This document shows, in pieces, positions 16,748 through 24,534 of a stretch of 32,549 nt of DNA. Positions within the stretch are counted from its first letter, which is position 1. Each line of letters begins with the position of its first letter. A program made the translations under genes and the position numbers. The stretch lies in assembly GCA_019136685.1 (NCBI GenBank), contig JAGVTS010000197.1, positions 1-32,549 on the forward strand, given 5' to 3'. Source of the DNA: Bacillota bacterium (GTDB lineage Bacteria > Bacillota > DTU025). The notes under the pieces were generated by a model. That model ran no database searches. It saw only the letters and a list, made by a program, of their open reading frames with translations, and was not told the origin of the DNA.

Positions 16748-17590
16748 GGTTTTGAGTTACAGAGTGCCGGAACGCAGGGTGTATGGGAAAATCTAGGTGC
16801 ATCTTTTCGGAACACGTTTATGGCGATGTGTTCACAAAACGAACAATGGGTGGTGCATAATCGAACGCATAGGTGCATAGAGCGCCTGAGGCAAAACAGG
16901 CATAACATATACACCCATTGAGGCTGACTGAAGATGCCACATGCTAGCACGATGACCCATCCGGTAGCCAAGACATTCCATCATCTGCCGTTGAGACCAC
17001 CAGATCGTCTTCTCCTACGCCTTTATGCGGACATGCGTTCGATTATGCACCAACCATTGCTCGGATTCGCGACACATCTCCGAAAACGTGTTCGGAAGAC
17101 GAACGCATGCCTAAAGGCCAGGTAGACGGGCATTTCGCGGCGAACGTGCAGCGTACAGCGTATATGTGTTGCCTAATACAGACAGCCAGCAACAACTGAC
17201 TCCGGAATCCGGCAGACGGCGCACACGATAGTCATGCCGCCGACGAGGATCGGCTTGTGGCATGGTGGAACCGAAGGATTTTTCGAATTGCCGACGAATT
17301 GCCAAGGAGCGTCTCCGAGCCTTCATTCCTGATCAGGCTATGCTGCAGGGATGTGGGCCGGTGGCAACCTAGCGGTTGCCCGAGGGTTCGGCTGGAAACG
17401 GTTGAGCCTCCCGTGTTTGGAAAGGAGCAGTGGGTTTCCGATTGCCTCGCAGGGGGCAGGCGGTAGCTTTGCCATGCGCTCGCGATCAAGCGGGCGTATC
17501 TGCGTTCTGTAGCCCTTCTCGTTCCATGCGGGGAGACTCCCGGAACCTGTCCCCGACCTCGAGCGTCCGCCCGAGAAAGGGGTTCGGTGT
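16748..17590. other. Intergenic stretch with an inverted-repeat element
   Basis: The first half is the inverted-repeat element at about 16803-17100. The rest (17110-17590), leading to the pruA remnant, has only short unsupported frames on both strands, and I could not match it to a known riboswitch. Confidence 0.5.
16803..17100. repeat. Long imperfect inverted repeat, MITE-like
   Basis: The left arm (about 16803-16888) matches the reverse complement of the right arm (about 17019-17100) over roughly 80 bases. The best block, GGTGCATAATCGAACGCAT, is identical in both. Further shared blocks are GAACACGTTT and GATGTGT. The arms enclose about 130 bases with no convincing gene. The left arm also holds its own small inverted pair (GAACAC/GTGTTC). 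Long terminal inverted repeats round a short non-coding core suit a non-autonomous transposable element, but I saw no clear target-site duplication. Confidence 0.6.
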
Positions 17591-18375
17591 ATGAGACAGT
17601 TTTCGAATGAGCCAGTGATGGACTACTCCATAGTGGCCAATCGCGAGGCCATGGAGGAGGCACTGGCGGCGGTGCAAGCCCAGCTCGGTCGGCACTATCC
17701 TCTAATCGTCGGGTCCAGGAGGATCGACACCCGGCGGGAAGTTGCGTCGGTCAACCCGTCGCGGCACGAACAGGTGGTGGGCTATGTAGCGCAGGCCGGA
17801 ACTCGTGGCCTGGTTGGTGTTGGAGGTATCGAAGAACTGGCGGGAGGCGGACGCTGACCTCGAGTCGGCAGCCACGGGCATTGTGGCCTCAGCATACGGC
17901 TTCCAAGGGCAGAAGTGCTCCGCATGCTCAAGGGCGATTGTGGTCGACGCGGCGTACGACGAGGTGCTGGAGCGTGCTAGAGCCTTGACAGCGCGGCGAT
18001 GCCTCAGTGGGATACTACATCGAGCCTACAATCATCGCCGGCGTCGACCCGCGAGCACGCATTGCTCAGGAGGAGGTGTTCGGGCCAGTTCTAGCCTTCA
18101 TGCGCGCAAGGGACTTTGATCACGCGCTCGAGATGGCCAACGATACTGAATATGGACTGACAGCGTCAGTATACTCGAAATCCAGGCTCCACATCGAGCG
18201 TGCGAAGGACAGAGTACATGTGGGAAACCTATACCTGAACCGCGGCTGCACGGGTGCTCTGGTGGGGCTCCATCCCTTTGGCGGTTTCAACATGAGCGGC
18301 ACTGACAGCAAGGCGGGCGGGCCTGACTACCTGCTTCTATTCATGCAGGCAAAGAGCATTTCGGAGACTGTGTGA
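17591..18375 (+). pseudogene. pruA: 1-pyrroline-5-carboxylate dehydrogenase remnant with internal deletions
   Basis: Three pieces in different frames match PruA/RocA, which oxidises glutamate semialdehyde to glutamate in proline and arginine catabolism. Piece one (17591 to about 17800) is the N-terminus (PVMDYSIVANREAMEEAL, YPLIVGSRRIDT). Piece two (about 17855-17990) holds [12 protein letters not shown] with the catalytic cysteine. Piece three (about 18007-18375) is the C-terminus ([36 protein letters not shown]). About 200 residues, including most of the NAD-binding domain and the catalytic glutamate, are missing at the first junction, and about 40 at the second. The remaining text is well conserved, so inactivation looks recent. 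An original ribosome binding site (GAGAAAGGGG) survives. Confidence 0.9.
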
Positions 18376-18426
18376 GAGGGGTTGCCCCCTGGATCCATGC
18401 ATAGTATGGGGGAGGAGGTGACGCAA

Positions 18427-19068
18427 TTGCTGTACGAGCAAGATCCGTCGACTTCTCTGCCTGCCGTGCATGTGGTTCCTCGGGGGGGCCACACGCTTCC
18501 TTCGCTGCCCTATCCGTTCTGCGCCTTGGAGCCGTACATCAGCCGTAACCAGCTCGAGATCCACTATACCAAGCATCATGCAGCATACGTTGAAGGACTG
18601 AACAGGGCGGAACTCGCAACCGTTCGGAACTGGGCACGAGCCCAAGACCTGGCGTTCAATGGATCGGGTCACATCCTGCACAGCATCTACTGGGCCAACA
18701 TGAGCCCCTGGGGCGGCGGGCAGCCCGGCGGCATGGTTGCTGAGCAGATCAATGCGTCCTTTGGGAGTCTCGACGAGTTCCGATCACAGTTCACTGCGGC
18801 TGCCGAATCTGCGCGCGGCTCGGGTTGGGCCATACTGGTGTGGCAACCTCAGTGGGGAAGGCTGGAGATTCTCACTGCAGGCAGGCATGAGAATCTGACG
18901 CAATGGGGTTCGATCCCCATACTTGTGCTGGACGTGTGGGAACATGCCTACTACATTGACTATCAGAACAGGCGCCCCGACTACATCCGCGCGTGGTGGA
19001 ATGTGGTCAACTGGGCCGATGTGGAGTACAGGATGAGGTGCGCCATGGCGGCGCGAGTGCCTATGTAG
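18427..19068 (+). CDS. sodA: Superoxide dismutase, Fe/Mn family
   Basis: Dismutates superoxide to oxygen and hydrogen peroxide in the cytoplasm. The four metal ligands sit in their usual motifs: the first His in LEIHYTKHHAAYV, the second in SGHILHSIYWANMSP, and Asp and His in LDVWEHAYYIDYQNRRPDYI. GGGQPGG and GSGWAILVW are also typical. TTG 18427 is preferred because GGAGGTG (18414-18420) precedes it by 6 bases, giving 213 residues; ATG 18406 overlaps that site. Metal choice (Mn or Fe) cannot be fixed from the sequence. The gene begins 51 bases after the pruA remnant and ends in a strong hairpin. Confidence 0.95.
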   Translation: MLYEQDPSTSLPAVHVVPRGGHTLPSLPYPFCALEPYISRNQLEIHYTKHHAAYVEGLNRAELATVRNWARAQDLAFNGSGHILHSIYWANMSPWGGGQPGGMVAEQINASFGSLDEFRSQFTAAAESARGSGWAILVWQPQWGRLEILTAGRHENLTQWGSIPILVLDVWEHAYYIDYQNRRPDYIRAWWNVVNWADVEYRMRCAMAARVPM

Positions 19069-19106
19069 GCATGGCATGGGCGTGCCCAATCGGCGCGTCG
19101 GGAGAG

Positions 19107-19134
19107 GTAGGCCACTGCTTGCACAGTGGCCTAC
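19107..19134. terminator. Hairpin between convergent genes
   Basis: A perfect 11-bp stem GTAGGCCACTG / CAGTGGCCTAC with a 6-base loop lies between sodA and the minus-strand collagen-like gene. No T-run follows on either strand, so termination is likely but not certain. It could serve both genes. Confidence 0.65.
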
Positions 19135-19151
19135 GATTTGAGTTGGGCTGC

Positions 19152-19511
19152 TCAAGAACTCGTCGCGCTTCCTGAGCCTCCTGGTGCTCCTGGGCCTCCA
19201 GGAAAGCCCGGACCGCCAGGGCCTCCGGGAAAGCCGGGAACTCCAGGAACCCCAGGACCTCCAGGTCCGCCCGGGGCGCCGGGTCCTCCCGGGAACCCGG
19301 GACCGCCCCACCATGGTCTGCCCCACCACGGCCTACCCCACCAGGGCCCGCCCCACCATGGTCTGCCCCACCATGGCCTACCCCAACCCCATTGCCCCGG
19401 CCACTGCTCGCCGTACATCTCAGCGGGCACGTAGTATTCGGCGGGCATGTAGTATTCAGTTGGAGCATAGTATTCGGCAGGCATGTAGTATTGGTCGTTG
19501 TAGAATGCCAT
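19152..19511 (-). CDS. Collagen-like, Tyr/Trp-rich small protein, possible spore surface protein
   Basis: A 119-residue low-complexity protein in three blocks. Residues 1-31 repeat a PAEYY unit; about 37-69 repeat WWGRP or WWGGP; about 69-112 are 14 Gly-X-Pro triplets ([12 protein letters not shown]), a collagen-like tract. There is no signal peptide. ATG 19511 follows GTGGGGTG by 7 bases. In the WWGRP block, base changes between repeat units fall almost only on third codon positions, supporting this strand. The opposite strand (19126-19434) also reads as collagen (GPP, GKP, GTP) but starts within the hairpin without a ribosome binding site. Tyr-rich and collagen-like proteins are common on spore surfaces; that role is inferred. 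Confidence 0.7.
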   Translation of the reverse strand: MAFYNDQYYMPAEYYAPTEYYMPAEYYVPAEMYGEQWPGQWGWGRPWWGRPWWGGPWWGRPWWGRPWWGGPGFPGGPGAPGGPGGPGVPGVPGFPGGPGGPGFPGGPGAPGGSGSATSS

Positions 19512-19699
19512 AGGCTTACACCCCACTTGTGCTCATGAATCCTCACAGCGAGGACACGTCTAGGACAGCATATTCACCTGTAATATCGGAGGGACTACTG
19601 CGAAAGGCATTGCCCAAGTGGGTTGCATGTGCTGGTTGAACGAATGCACAGGATGGATGCGATTTGGGTGTGCGGCTTCGTATATCCAGGCTCTGGACG

Positions 19700-19728
19700 T
19701 TGACAACGGGTGGATCTGCTAATATACT
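19700..19728 (+). promoter_or_regulatory. SigA promoter for the HD-GYP gene
   Basis: TTGACA (19700-19705) and TATACT (19723-19728) with a 17-base spacer, near consensus. Transcription would start about 190 bases before the coding region. Confidence 0.75.
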
Positions 19729-19794
19729 GTGTGCCGTGCACTGGTGCTATTGACAAAGGCTGGTCGCGTAGCCAGTACAGGATGGCAGCCACTT

Positions 19795-19836
19795 GCACCG
19801 GTCTCTGTGGGGTCAGGCCCATAGACGGGCCGGTGC
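19795..19836 (+). promoter_or_regulatory. Hairpin in the HD-GYP leader
   Basis: GCACCGG (19795-19801) pairs with CCGGTGC (19830-19836), with an inner TCT/AGA pairing. It lies in a leader of about 190 bases and could be a regulatory RNA structure. It does not match a c-di-GMP riboswitch pattern that I can recognise by eye. Confidence 0.35.
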
Positions 19837-19923
19837 ATCTGTTCTTGCTCGTGTTCCGTAACTGGGGGCGAATCTGTGTGTCATTGCCCGGGCAGAACAC
19901 GTACTTCAGGAGGTCGTAATGTA

Positions 19924-20784
19924 GTGAACACAGATGTCGGCGTGCTGCTCAGGAGCGCGCTGGATCAACTTCCGAACGGGATTGTTGTGCTGGACGACGA
20001 GAACAAGCTGGCTTTCGCGAACAAATCAGCCCTCATGCTGCAGGGTACATGCCGTGACTGCCTCACCTGGGGCGCGTCTTCCACACCCACTCGGATACCA
20101 CTCACCGATGATGCCGGATGTCAACTGGGGACTCTGGTGCTTACAGGCGATGTTTCGGTGTCGGATCGTCCGTGTAGCCGCCGCGGTATCGCCGGAAGGT
20201 GTGTAAGCATTGTTGAGTCTGCAGTCATCGCTGGCTTGGAGAGGGTGGTTGCCTGTTTGGAATTGCGAGACCCGCACACGAAGGGGCATTCCGACCGCGT
20301 GAAGGATCTCGCAGTGGCGATGGCTGGGCGCACGCTCCGCAACATGGCGATCCTGCCAATCGTGGCACTGTCTGCCCGACTGCACGACATCGGGAAAACG
20401 CGAATCAGCAGCGGTATTCTGAAGAAGCCCGGTCCCCTTGCGGATGAGGAGTGGGCTGAAGTCAGGCGACATCCGGTAGTCGGAGCGGATATGCTATCGT
20501 CGGTGCTTTGCCTGGATGCTGTTGTTCAGGGCGTGCGCCACCATCACGAAAGATACGATGGTAAGGGCTATCCTCAAGGGCTTGCCGGTCCGGACATACC
20601 ATTGGTCGCCCGCATAATCGCTGTGGCTGATAGCTACGACGCCATGACGTCCGAGAGACCATACCGCAAGGCGCTGCGACCTTCGGAGGCGGCCAGCGAA
20701 GTAGTGCGGAATGCCGGCGCGCAATTCGACCCGGATTGGGCCGAAGCGTTGTTTCAGATAGTTATGAATTCGCACGCATCTTAA
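19924..20784 (+). CDS. HD-GYP domain protein with PAS-like N-terminus
   Basis: A predicted c-di-GMP or cGAMP phosphodiesterase, cytoplasmic, 286 residues. Residues about 8-75 resemble a PAS sensor start (SALDQLPNGIVVLDDENKLAFANKSA). The HD-GYP domain (about 95-275) is complete: LRDPHTKGHSDRV, the metal-binding HD pair in ARLHDIGKTRI (154-155), ILKKPGPL, RRHPVVGADML, HHHERYDGKGYP (206-217) and ADSYDAMTSERPYRKAL. GTG 19924 follows CAGGAGGTC by about 8 bases. It is monocistronic with its own consensus promoter and a long leader. No GGDEF protein is nearby. Confidence 0.9.
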   Translation: MNTDVGVLLRSALDQLPNGIVVLDDENKLAFANKSALMLQGTCRDCLTWGASSTPTRIPLTDDAGCQLGTLVLTGDVSVSDRPCSRRGIAGRCVSIVESAVIAGLERVVACLELRDPHTKGHSDRVKDLAVAMAGRTLRNMAILPIVALSARLHDIGKTRISSGILKKPGPLADEEWAEVRRHPVVGADMLSSVLCLDAVVQGVRHHHERYDGKGYPQGLAGPDIPLVARIIAVADSYDAMTSERPYRKALRPSEAASEVVRNAGAQFDPDWAEALFQIVMNSHAS

Positions 20785-20896
20785 TGCTGCGAATACGTGA
20801 AATACACTCCCAAGCAGGGCTCCTCATCCGGTTTGCCCAGCGTTCTGCCTGTTTAGCGCGGTCAGAACGGGGGATCATAAACCGGGGGTGATCACG

Positions 20897-21100
20897 TTGC
20901 CGAGGCGCCGTTCCATTGTGTCTGATGACGTGAAGTACGAGATCGCTCGCGAACTCGGCTTCGCCGACAAGATCAACGTGGAAGGCGACGACTATGACTA
21001 CGGTAACATCACTACCCGCGAGGCTGGTCTCATCGTGCGAGGCCTGATCGAGAAGGCCGAGCGGGCGATGGCGGATCAGCTAAGGCGGCGGGGGCGCTAG
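20897..21100 (+). CDS. Alpha/beta-type small acid-soluble spore protein, short form
   Basis: A 67-residue spore DNA-binding protein. The first helix is DDVKYEIARELGFADK and the second region NITTREAGLIVRGLIEKAERAMA aligns with the family's TSRE-x-GS-x-GG-x-MV block, though here the GG is LI. An acidic insert (VEGDDYDYG) lies between the two. TTG 20897 is chosen because GGGGGTGATC matches the 16S 3' end 8 bases before it; GTG 20888 sits inside that site. The stop codon lies in the loop of a terminator. No SigG promoter could be fixed upstream. Confidence 0.82.
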   Translation: MPRRRSIVSDDVKYEIARELGFADKINVEGDDYDYGNITTREAGLIVRGLIEKAERAMADQLRRRGR

Positions 21101-21110
21101 CCCCCGCTTT
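21088..21110 (+). terminator. Terminator after the short spore protein gene
   Basis: Stem GCGGGGGC / GCCCCCGC (21088-21095, 21100-21107) with a 4-base loop, then TTT. The gene's TAG stop begins in the loop. Confidence 0.8.
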
Positions 21111-21366
21111 CATCATGCACAGGCGAGCAATGCGAGAATGAACACCTTAGTCGAGCCTGGCCGTGGGATTTTTCCTCCAAGGAGGCCTTACACAGGGCGT
21201 ATGCTACGAAAGTGGCGCTGAGCTGGGATCGGCACGGCCGTATGGTTTACAGTACGGGATCGCCAAAAACCGTACCGAAAACCAGACGGTCACCAAGTAG
21301 GCTCACGAGTCTTGTTTGAGGCAACGAATCGGTTTCGACGAGAGCTATGGTAATGCAAGTCGGGCA

Positions 21367-21397
21367 TTGACAATAACGAATATTGTGGTACCATAAT
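21367..21397 (+). promoter_or_regulatory. Promoter of the Rrf2-MFS operon
   Basis: Perfect TTGACA (21367-21372) and CATAAT (21392-21397). The 19-base spacer is longer than ideal, as often seen for promoters controlled by a bound regulator. Confidence 0.6.
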
Positions 21398-21398
21398 A
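21381..21398. promoter_or_regulatory. Palindromic operator, probably for the Rrf2 regulator
   Basis: An 18-base palindrome with one mismatched pair (TATTGTGG/TACCATAATA, centred on GGTACC) covers the -10 region. Its position suggests autorepression by the downstream Rrf2 protein. Confidence 0.6.
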
Positions 21399-21426
21399 GC
21401 GGAATGCGCATGGAAGGTGGCCGACA

Positions 21427-21879
21427 ATGTCAACCGTCATACAGATTTCCGAAGCAGCATCCATAGCACTTCACAGCACGGTACTCATAGCCCGGGCCGG
21501 AGGAACAAACGTAACCGTAAAGGACATAGTATCCGCAACTGGATTCTCTCATGCGCATTCTTCTAAAGTGCTGCAACAGCTGGTTCGGGCGGGGTTGCTC
21601 TGCTCGACGAGAGGTCCGAAGGGCGGGTTCCTTCTGTCTAGGCCCGCCGCAGGGATTACGCTTCTTGGTGTTTGGGAAGCCGTAGAAGGACCTCTCCGCG
21701 TAGACACATGCATCGTAAGTGGAAACCCTGACGAGTGTCCATTTGACAGCTGCATCCTTGGCGAACTCCCGCGCCGATTGTCAGAAGAGTTCCGCGGGTA
21801 TCTGGGTAGCAGGACACTGGCTTCCGTGGTCGAAGATATCGCCGGAGACACGAGGCCAAGTCGAGAGGCTGGAGGTTGA
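21427..21879 (+). CDS. Rrf2 family transcriptional regulator with three-cysteine cluster
   Basis: A 150-residue winged-helix regulator. VTVKDIVSATGFSHAHSSKVLQQLVRAGLL is the DNA-binding helix-turn-helix and TRGPKGGFLLSRPAAGITLLGVWEAVEG is the wing and dimer helix. Three cysteines (DTCIVSGNPDECPFDSCILG) are spaced as in the Fe-S-binding members IscR, NsrR and RsrR, so it may sense iron-sulphur status, NO or redox state. ATG 21427 has GGAAGGTGG upstream. It starts an operon with an MFS transporter 6 bases downstream and has a palindrome over its own promoter. Confidence 0.9.
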   Translation: MSTVIQISEAASIALHSTVLIARAGGTNVTVKDIVSATGFSHAHSSKVLQQLVRAGLLCSTRGPKGGFLLSRPAAGITLLGVWEAVEGPLRVDTCIVSGNPDECPFDSCILGELPRRLSEEFRGYLGSRTLASVVEDIAGDTRPSREAGG

Positions 21880-21885
21880 CTACCC

Positions 21886-23139
21886 TTGCCTGCTAGTCCG
21901 CTCCGTTCGAAGCGCCGGGATCTGAGGAAGAATTACCTGCTCTTCTTTGTCGAATCCGTTGGCTACCCGTTGGGATTCTCGCTCATTTCGTCCAGCACCA
22001 TCATCCCGCTGCTCCTGACTACCCTGGGCGCTTCCAATGTTGTTGTGGGGATGGCGCCTGCCCTGGGCAACCTAGGATTGTTCCTGCCCGGCGTGTTTTC
22101 GGCGCCATACATGGAGCGGACACCCATCAAGAAGCGGATCATGGTAGCATTCGCCCTCGTGGAACGCGCCTTCATCCTTCTGATTGCGGTCATGGTGCTG
22201 ATCTGGGGCAGCGCTCGACCTTCATGGGCCATAATGGGGTTTCTGATTGCCTGGACGTTGTCGAATGTTGCCGCTGGGGTGAACCTCCCTGCATACTTTG
22301 CGATGCTGGCCAAGTGCATACCGCCTGAGGCACGAGGCGGGCTTTTCGGATGGGGCGGCGCGCTTTCAGGGATTGTTGGAGTGGTTGCAGCTGAGTACGC
22401 TGGAGTAGTTCTCACCAGCCTGGCGTTTCCCGGCAATTTTGCCCTTCTGTTCACGGCCGCGGCAGTGGTTCTCACGGCATCTGTAGTCCCGCTGCTCTGG
22501 ACGCGCGAACCCCCGGATCAGATTGCAGGTGAGCATAGGTCTGTGAGGCAGTATCTTGCAGATGCCATCAGGTCGGCGGGAGGCGATAGGGAATACGCCT
22601 GGGCCATAGCTTCCATAGCCGCCCTGTCGTTTGCGCTCGCAGCTGCGTCTTTCTACTCCACTTACGCTGTTAGGGAACTCGGGGCGACCACGCGCGACGT
22701 GGCCCGCTTCACGGCGATCACGCTGGGCGCATCGGTAGTCGGCATGCCTCTTCTGGGCCGAATCGCCGATAGGCGAGGGCACAAGCTCAGCCTGGAGATC
22801 ACAGCGACCTGCTTTGCTATTGCAGCGGTGCTGGCGCTGGTTGCCGGCTCGGTGGAGTCGGTGTATGCCGTGACTTTGCTGTCTGGTATAGGCATGAGCG
22901 GCGTCTCGGTCAGCCAGAACCTGTTGCTATCGGAATTCGCCCCGAGGCATGCAGATGTTCCCATGTACATAGTCTTCTCATGGCTGGTCCTTGCGCCATT
23001 CCGAACCGGAGCGCCGATCGTGGCCGGGCTGGTTTCGGACCTCGCGAGCTTCCACGCGATGTTTTGGATCGCACTCGTCGCCGCGGCGACCTCTCTTGCG
23101 GTGCTAGTAGTGGCTGTTCGAGAGCCCAGGCACAGGTAG
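21886..23139 (+). CDS. Major facilitator superfamily transporter
   Basis: A 417-residue membrane protein with about 12 hydrophobic segments. The loop between the two halves is at about residues 200-235. Family traits include the 2-3 loop (APYMERTPIKKRIM) and GRIADRRGHKLSLE in the 8-9 loop. The substrate is unknown. TTG 21886 is taken as the start because GGAGGTTGA lies about 8 bases upstream, overlapping the rrf2 stop, so the two are co-transcribed. Control by an Fe-S-type Rrf2 regulator would suggest export of a toxic compound or uptake linked to redox stress, an inference only. It converges on the GH84 gene 15 bases away. Confidence 0.88.
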   Translation: MPASPLRSKRRDLRKNYLLFFVESVGYPLGFSLISSSTIIPLLLTTLGASNVVVGMAPALGNLGLFLPGVFSAPYMERTPIKKRIMVAFALVERAFILLIAVMVLIWGSARPSWAIMGFLIAWTLSNVAAGVNLPAYFAMLAKCIPPEARGGLFGWGGALSGIVGVVAAEYAGVVLTSLAFPGNFALLFTAAAVVLTASVVPLLWTREPPDQIAGEHRSVRQYLADAIRSAGGDREYAWAIASIAALSFALAAASFYSTYAVRELGATTRDVARFTAITLGASVVGMPLLGRIADRRGHKLSLEITATCFAIAAVLALVAGSVESVYAVTLLSGIGMSGVSVSQNLLLSEFAPRHADVPMYIVFSWLVLAPFRTGAPIVAGLVSDLASFHAMFWIALVAAATSLAVLVVAVREPRHR

Positions 23140-23154
23140 CATGGCCGCGCTCGA

Positions 23155-24534
23155 TCAGTAGCGCAGCCGCCTCACTATTTCCAGACCGAAGCGGAGCAGC
23201 ACATCACTACATACTCGCGTTCTGAAGCCTATTGCCCGCTGCAGCATCCGGGCGAGCTTGTTGCGGGCGCCCACCATCGACAATGCGCGGATCGAGAAGG
23301 AGCTGGTCTTGCCGGCGGGCGTGAGGGATTCTGCGTATGATCCGGCTGCCTCAACAACTCTGGCGATCTCGAGGCCCACATCAGCCCACTGCATATACTC
23401 GTCCAGCCACGGCGCGATTTCTTGTGTCAGTTTCTTGTTGGGGTTGGTGCGCAACAGTTCGGCCGAGGCCTTCATTTCAAGCATGTGAGCCGACAGGACG
23501 CCCGCTGCCTCAAGGAAGGCGCCGCGATCCATACGGTATTTGGCGTCATCCACCAAATGCACAAGACGCGGCGGGTCGTCAGGGTGCAGCGGACTGATGG
23601 CGCAGGCGTCTCGGAACAATTCGAGCGCATCTACTGACGCCTCGCCCACCACGCGTGCAGCAGAAGCCCTCCACGCGGCCTCGGCGTCGTAGCCCGCCGG
23701 ATCGCTCATGTAGATCGCCGCTGCTCCCAGCGCGATCTTGGAGGCTTCCGCCTGGTTCATCGGGTTCAGGAAGAATCCGCGGCTTACCTCCCGGAGTTTG
23801 GGGCTTCTGCCGGTGTATGGCCATATGTGCAGTTCGCCCTTCATGCTGGCGTCGTTCACCGGGTAGTTGTCCCAGAAGGCGACCGGGCGCCTGAGCGCGG
23901 CAGCGACGGCCTCTGCGTGCTCATATGACAGCTCCTGTGAGCATACCCTGGGTCCGGTCCACATTACATCTATCTCAGGGTGCAGCCCATTCCCCATTTC
24001 TAGTACGTAGTCGGTAGACGGATCTCCATGATACTGCGTGGGGCAGACTAGGAGCCTGGCATGCGGCGATATCTTCTGCAGACGATCTCTGACGCCATTC
24101 GCCAGAGCGACCTGGGCGGCGGCGAGGCTGCCGAAGGCCTTGCGGTCAGCTTCGCCGGCGAGTTCGGCGGGTATGTCATCCAGAAGCAGCGCGAAGTCAC
24201 GTACGCCCGCATCGTGCAGAGCTGCCATCTTTGCTGAGAGCGTATCTGCGTCTCGCTTGTCGGAGTAGCGCAACGACAGGCCGGGGCTAATGGCATAGAC
24301 AAAGGAGATGTTAACTGAACGGGCGTGCGATGCGAGCCGCTTCAGGCCGGCCATCTGCCTTGCAGGATAGGGCATTCGCCATTTGCGCCTGTGGTATGGA
24401 TCATCCTTGGGGGCGTACATGTACGCGTTCATGCCTACCTCCGACATGAACGATAGCATATCCATGCGCTCCTCGTGAGTCCATGGCTTCCCGTAAAAGC
24501 CTTCCACGATCCCTCTCCAGGCGAACCCGCCCAC
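23155..24534 (-). CDS. Cytoplasmic GH84 beta-N-acetylhexosaminidase (hyaluronidase/O-GlcNAcase family)
   Basis: A glycoside hydrolase of family 84, which removes beta-linked GlcNAc by substrate-assisted catalysis. The catalytic domain starts at once: GIVEGFYGKPWTHEERMDML, MNAYMYAPKDDPYHR, then the catalytic Asp pair in LLLDDIPAEL (119-120). CPTQYHGDP, WTGPRVCSQEL and FWDNYPVNDASMKGELH follow. The C-terminal half is helical. No signal peptide is seen, so unlike many secreted clostridial enzymes it is probably intracellular, acting on imported amino-sugars or muropeptide fragments. GTG 24534 follows GGGAGGT by 7 bases; length 459. It is divergent from the GNAT gene. Confidence 0.92.
   Translation of the reverse strand: MGGFAWRGIVEGFYGKPWTHEERMDMLSFMSEVGMNAYMYAPKDDPYHRRKWRMPYPARQMAGLKRLASHARSVNISFVYAISPGLSLRYSDKRDADTLSAKMAALHDAGVRDFALLLDDIPAELAGEADRKAFGSLAAAQVALANGVRDRLQKISPHARLLVCPTQYHGDPSTDYVLEMGNGLHPEIDVMWTGPRVCSQELSYEHAEAVAAALRRPVAFWDNYPVNDASMKGELHIWPYTGRSPKLREVSRGFFLNPMNQAEASKIALGAAAIYMSDPAGYDAEAAWRASAARVVGEASVDALELFRDACAISPLHPDDPPRLVHLVDDAKYRMDRGAFLEAAGVLSAHMLEMKASAELLRTNPNKKLTQEIAPWLDEYMQWADVGLEIARVVEAAGSYAESLTPAGKTSSFSIRALSMVGARNKLARMLQRAIGFRTRVCSDVLLRFGLEIVRRLRY

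Larger units (their letters stand above)
19512..19923. other. Divergent intergenic region with a promoter and long leader
   Basis: No gene is seen. It must hold the promoter of the collagen-like gene (not identified) and contains the HD-GYP promoter and leader described separately. Confidence 0.6.
21101..21426. other. Intergenic region before the Rrf2 regulator
   Basis: No gene is visible. Small inverted repeats occur (for example CCTCC/GGAGG near 21175). The promoter and operator at its end are listed separately. Confidence 0.5.

Noticed and set aside
16934..17125. 63-codon frame inside and beyond the inverted-repeat core
   Set aside because: It runs through the right arm of the repeat, has no ribosome binding site and reads as low-complexity His/Leu/Arg.
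17110..17590. Possible riboswitch or T-box leader before the pruA remnant
   Set aside because: No T-box sequence (such as AGGGTGGTACCGCG) or other riboswitch core could be found by eye.
19126..19434. Plus-strand collagen-like frame as an independent gene
   Set aside because: It starts with GTG inside the hairpin stem, lacks a ribosome binding site, and the opposite frame has better start and repeat evidence. Kept as a finding, not a gene.
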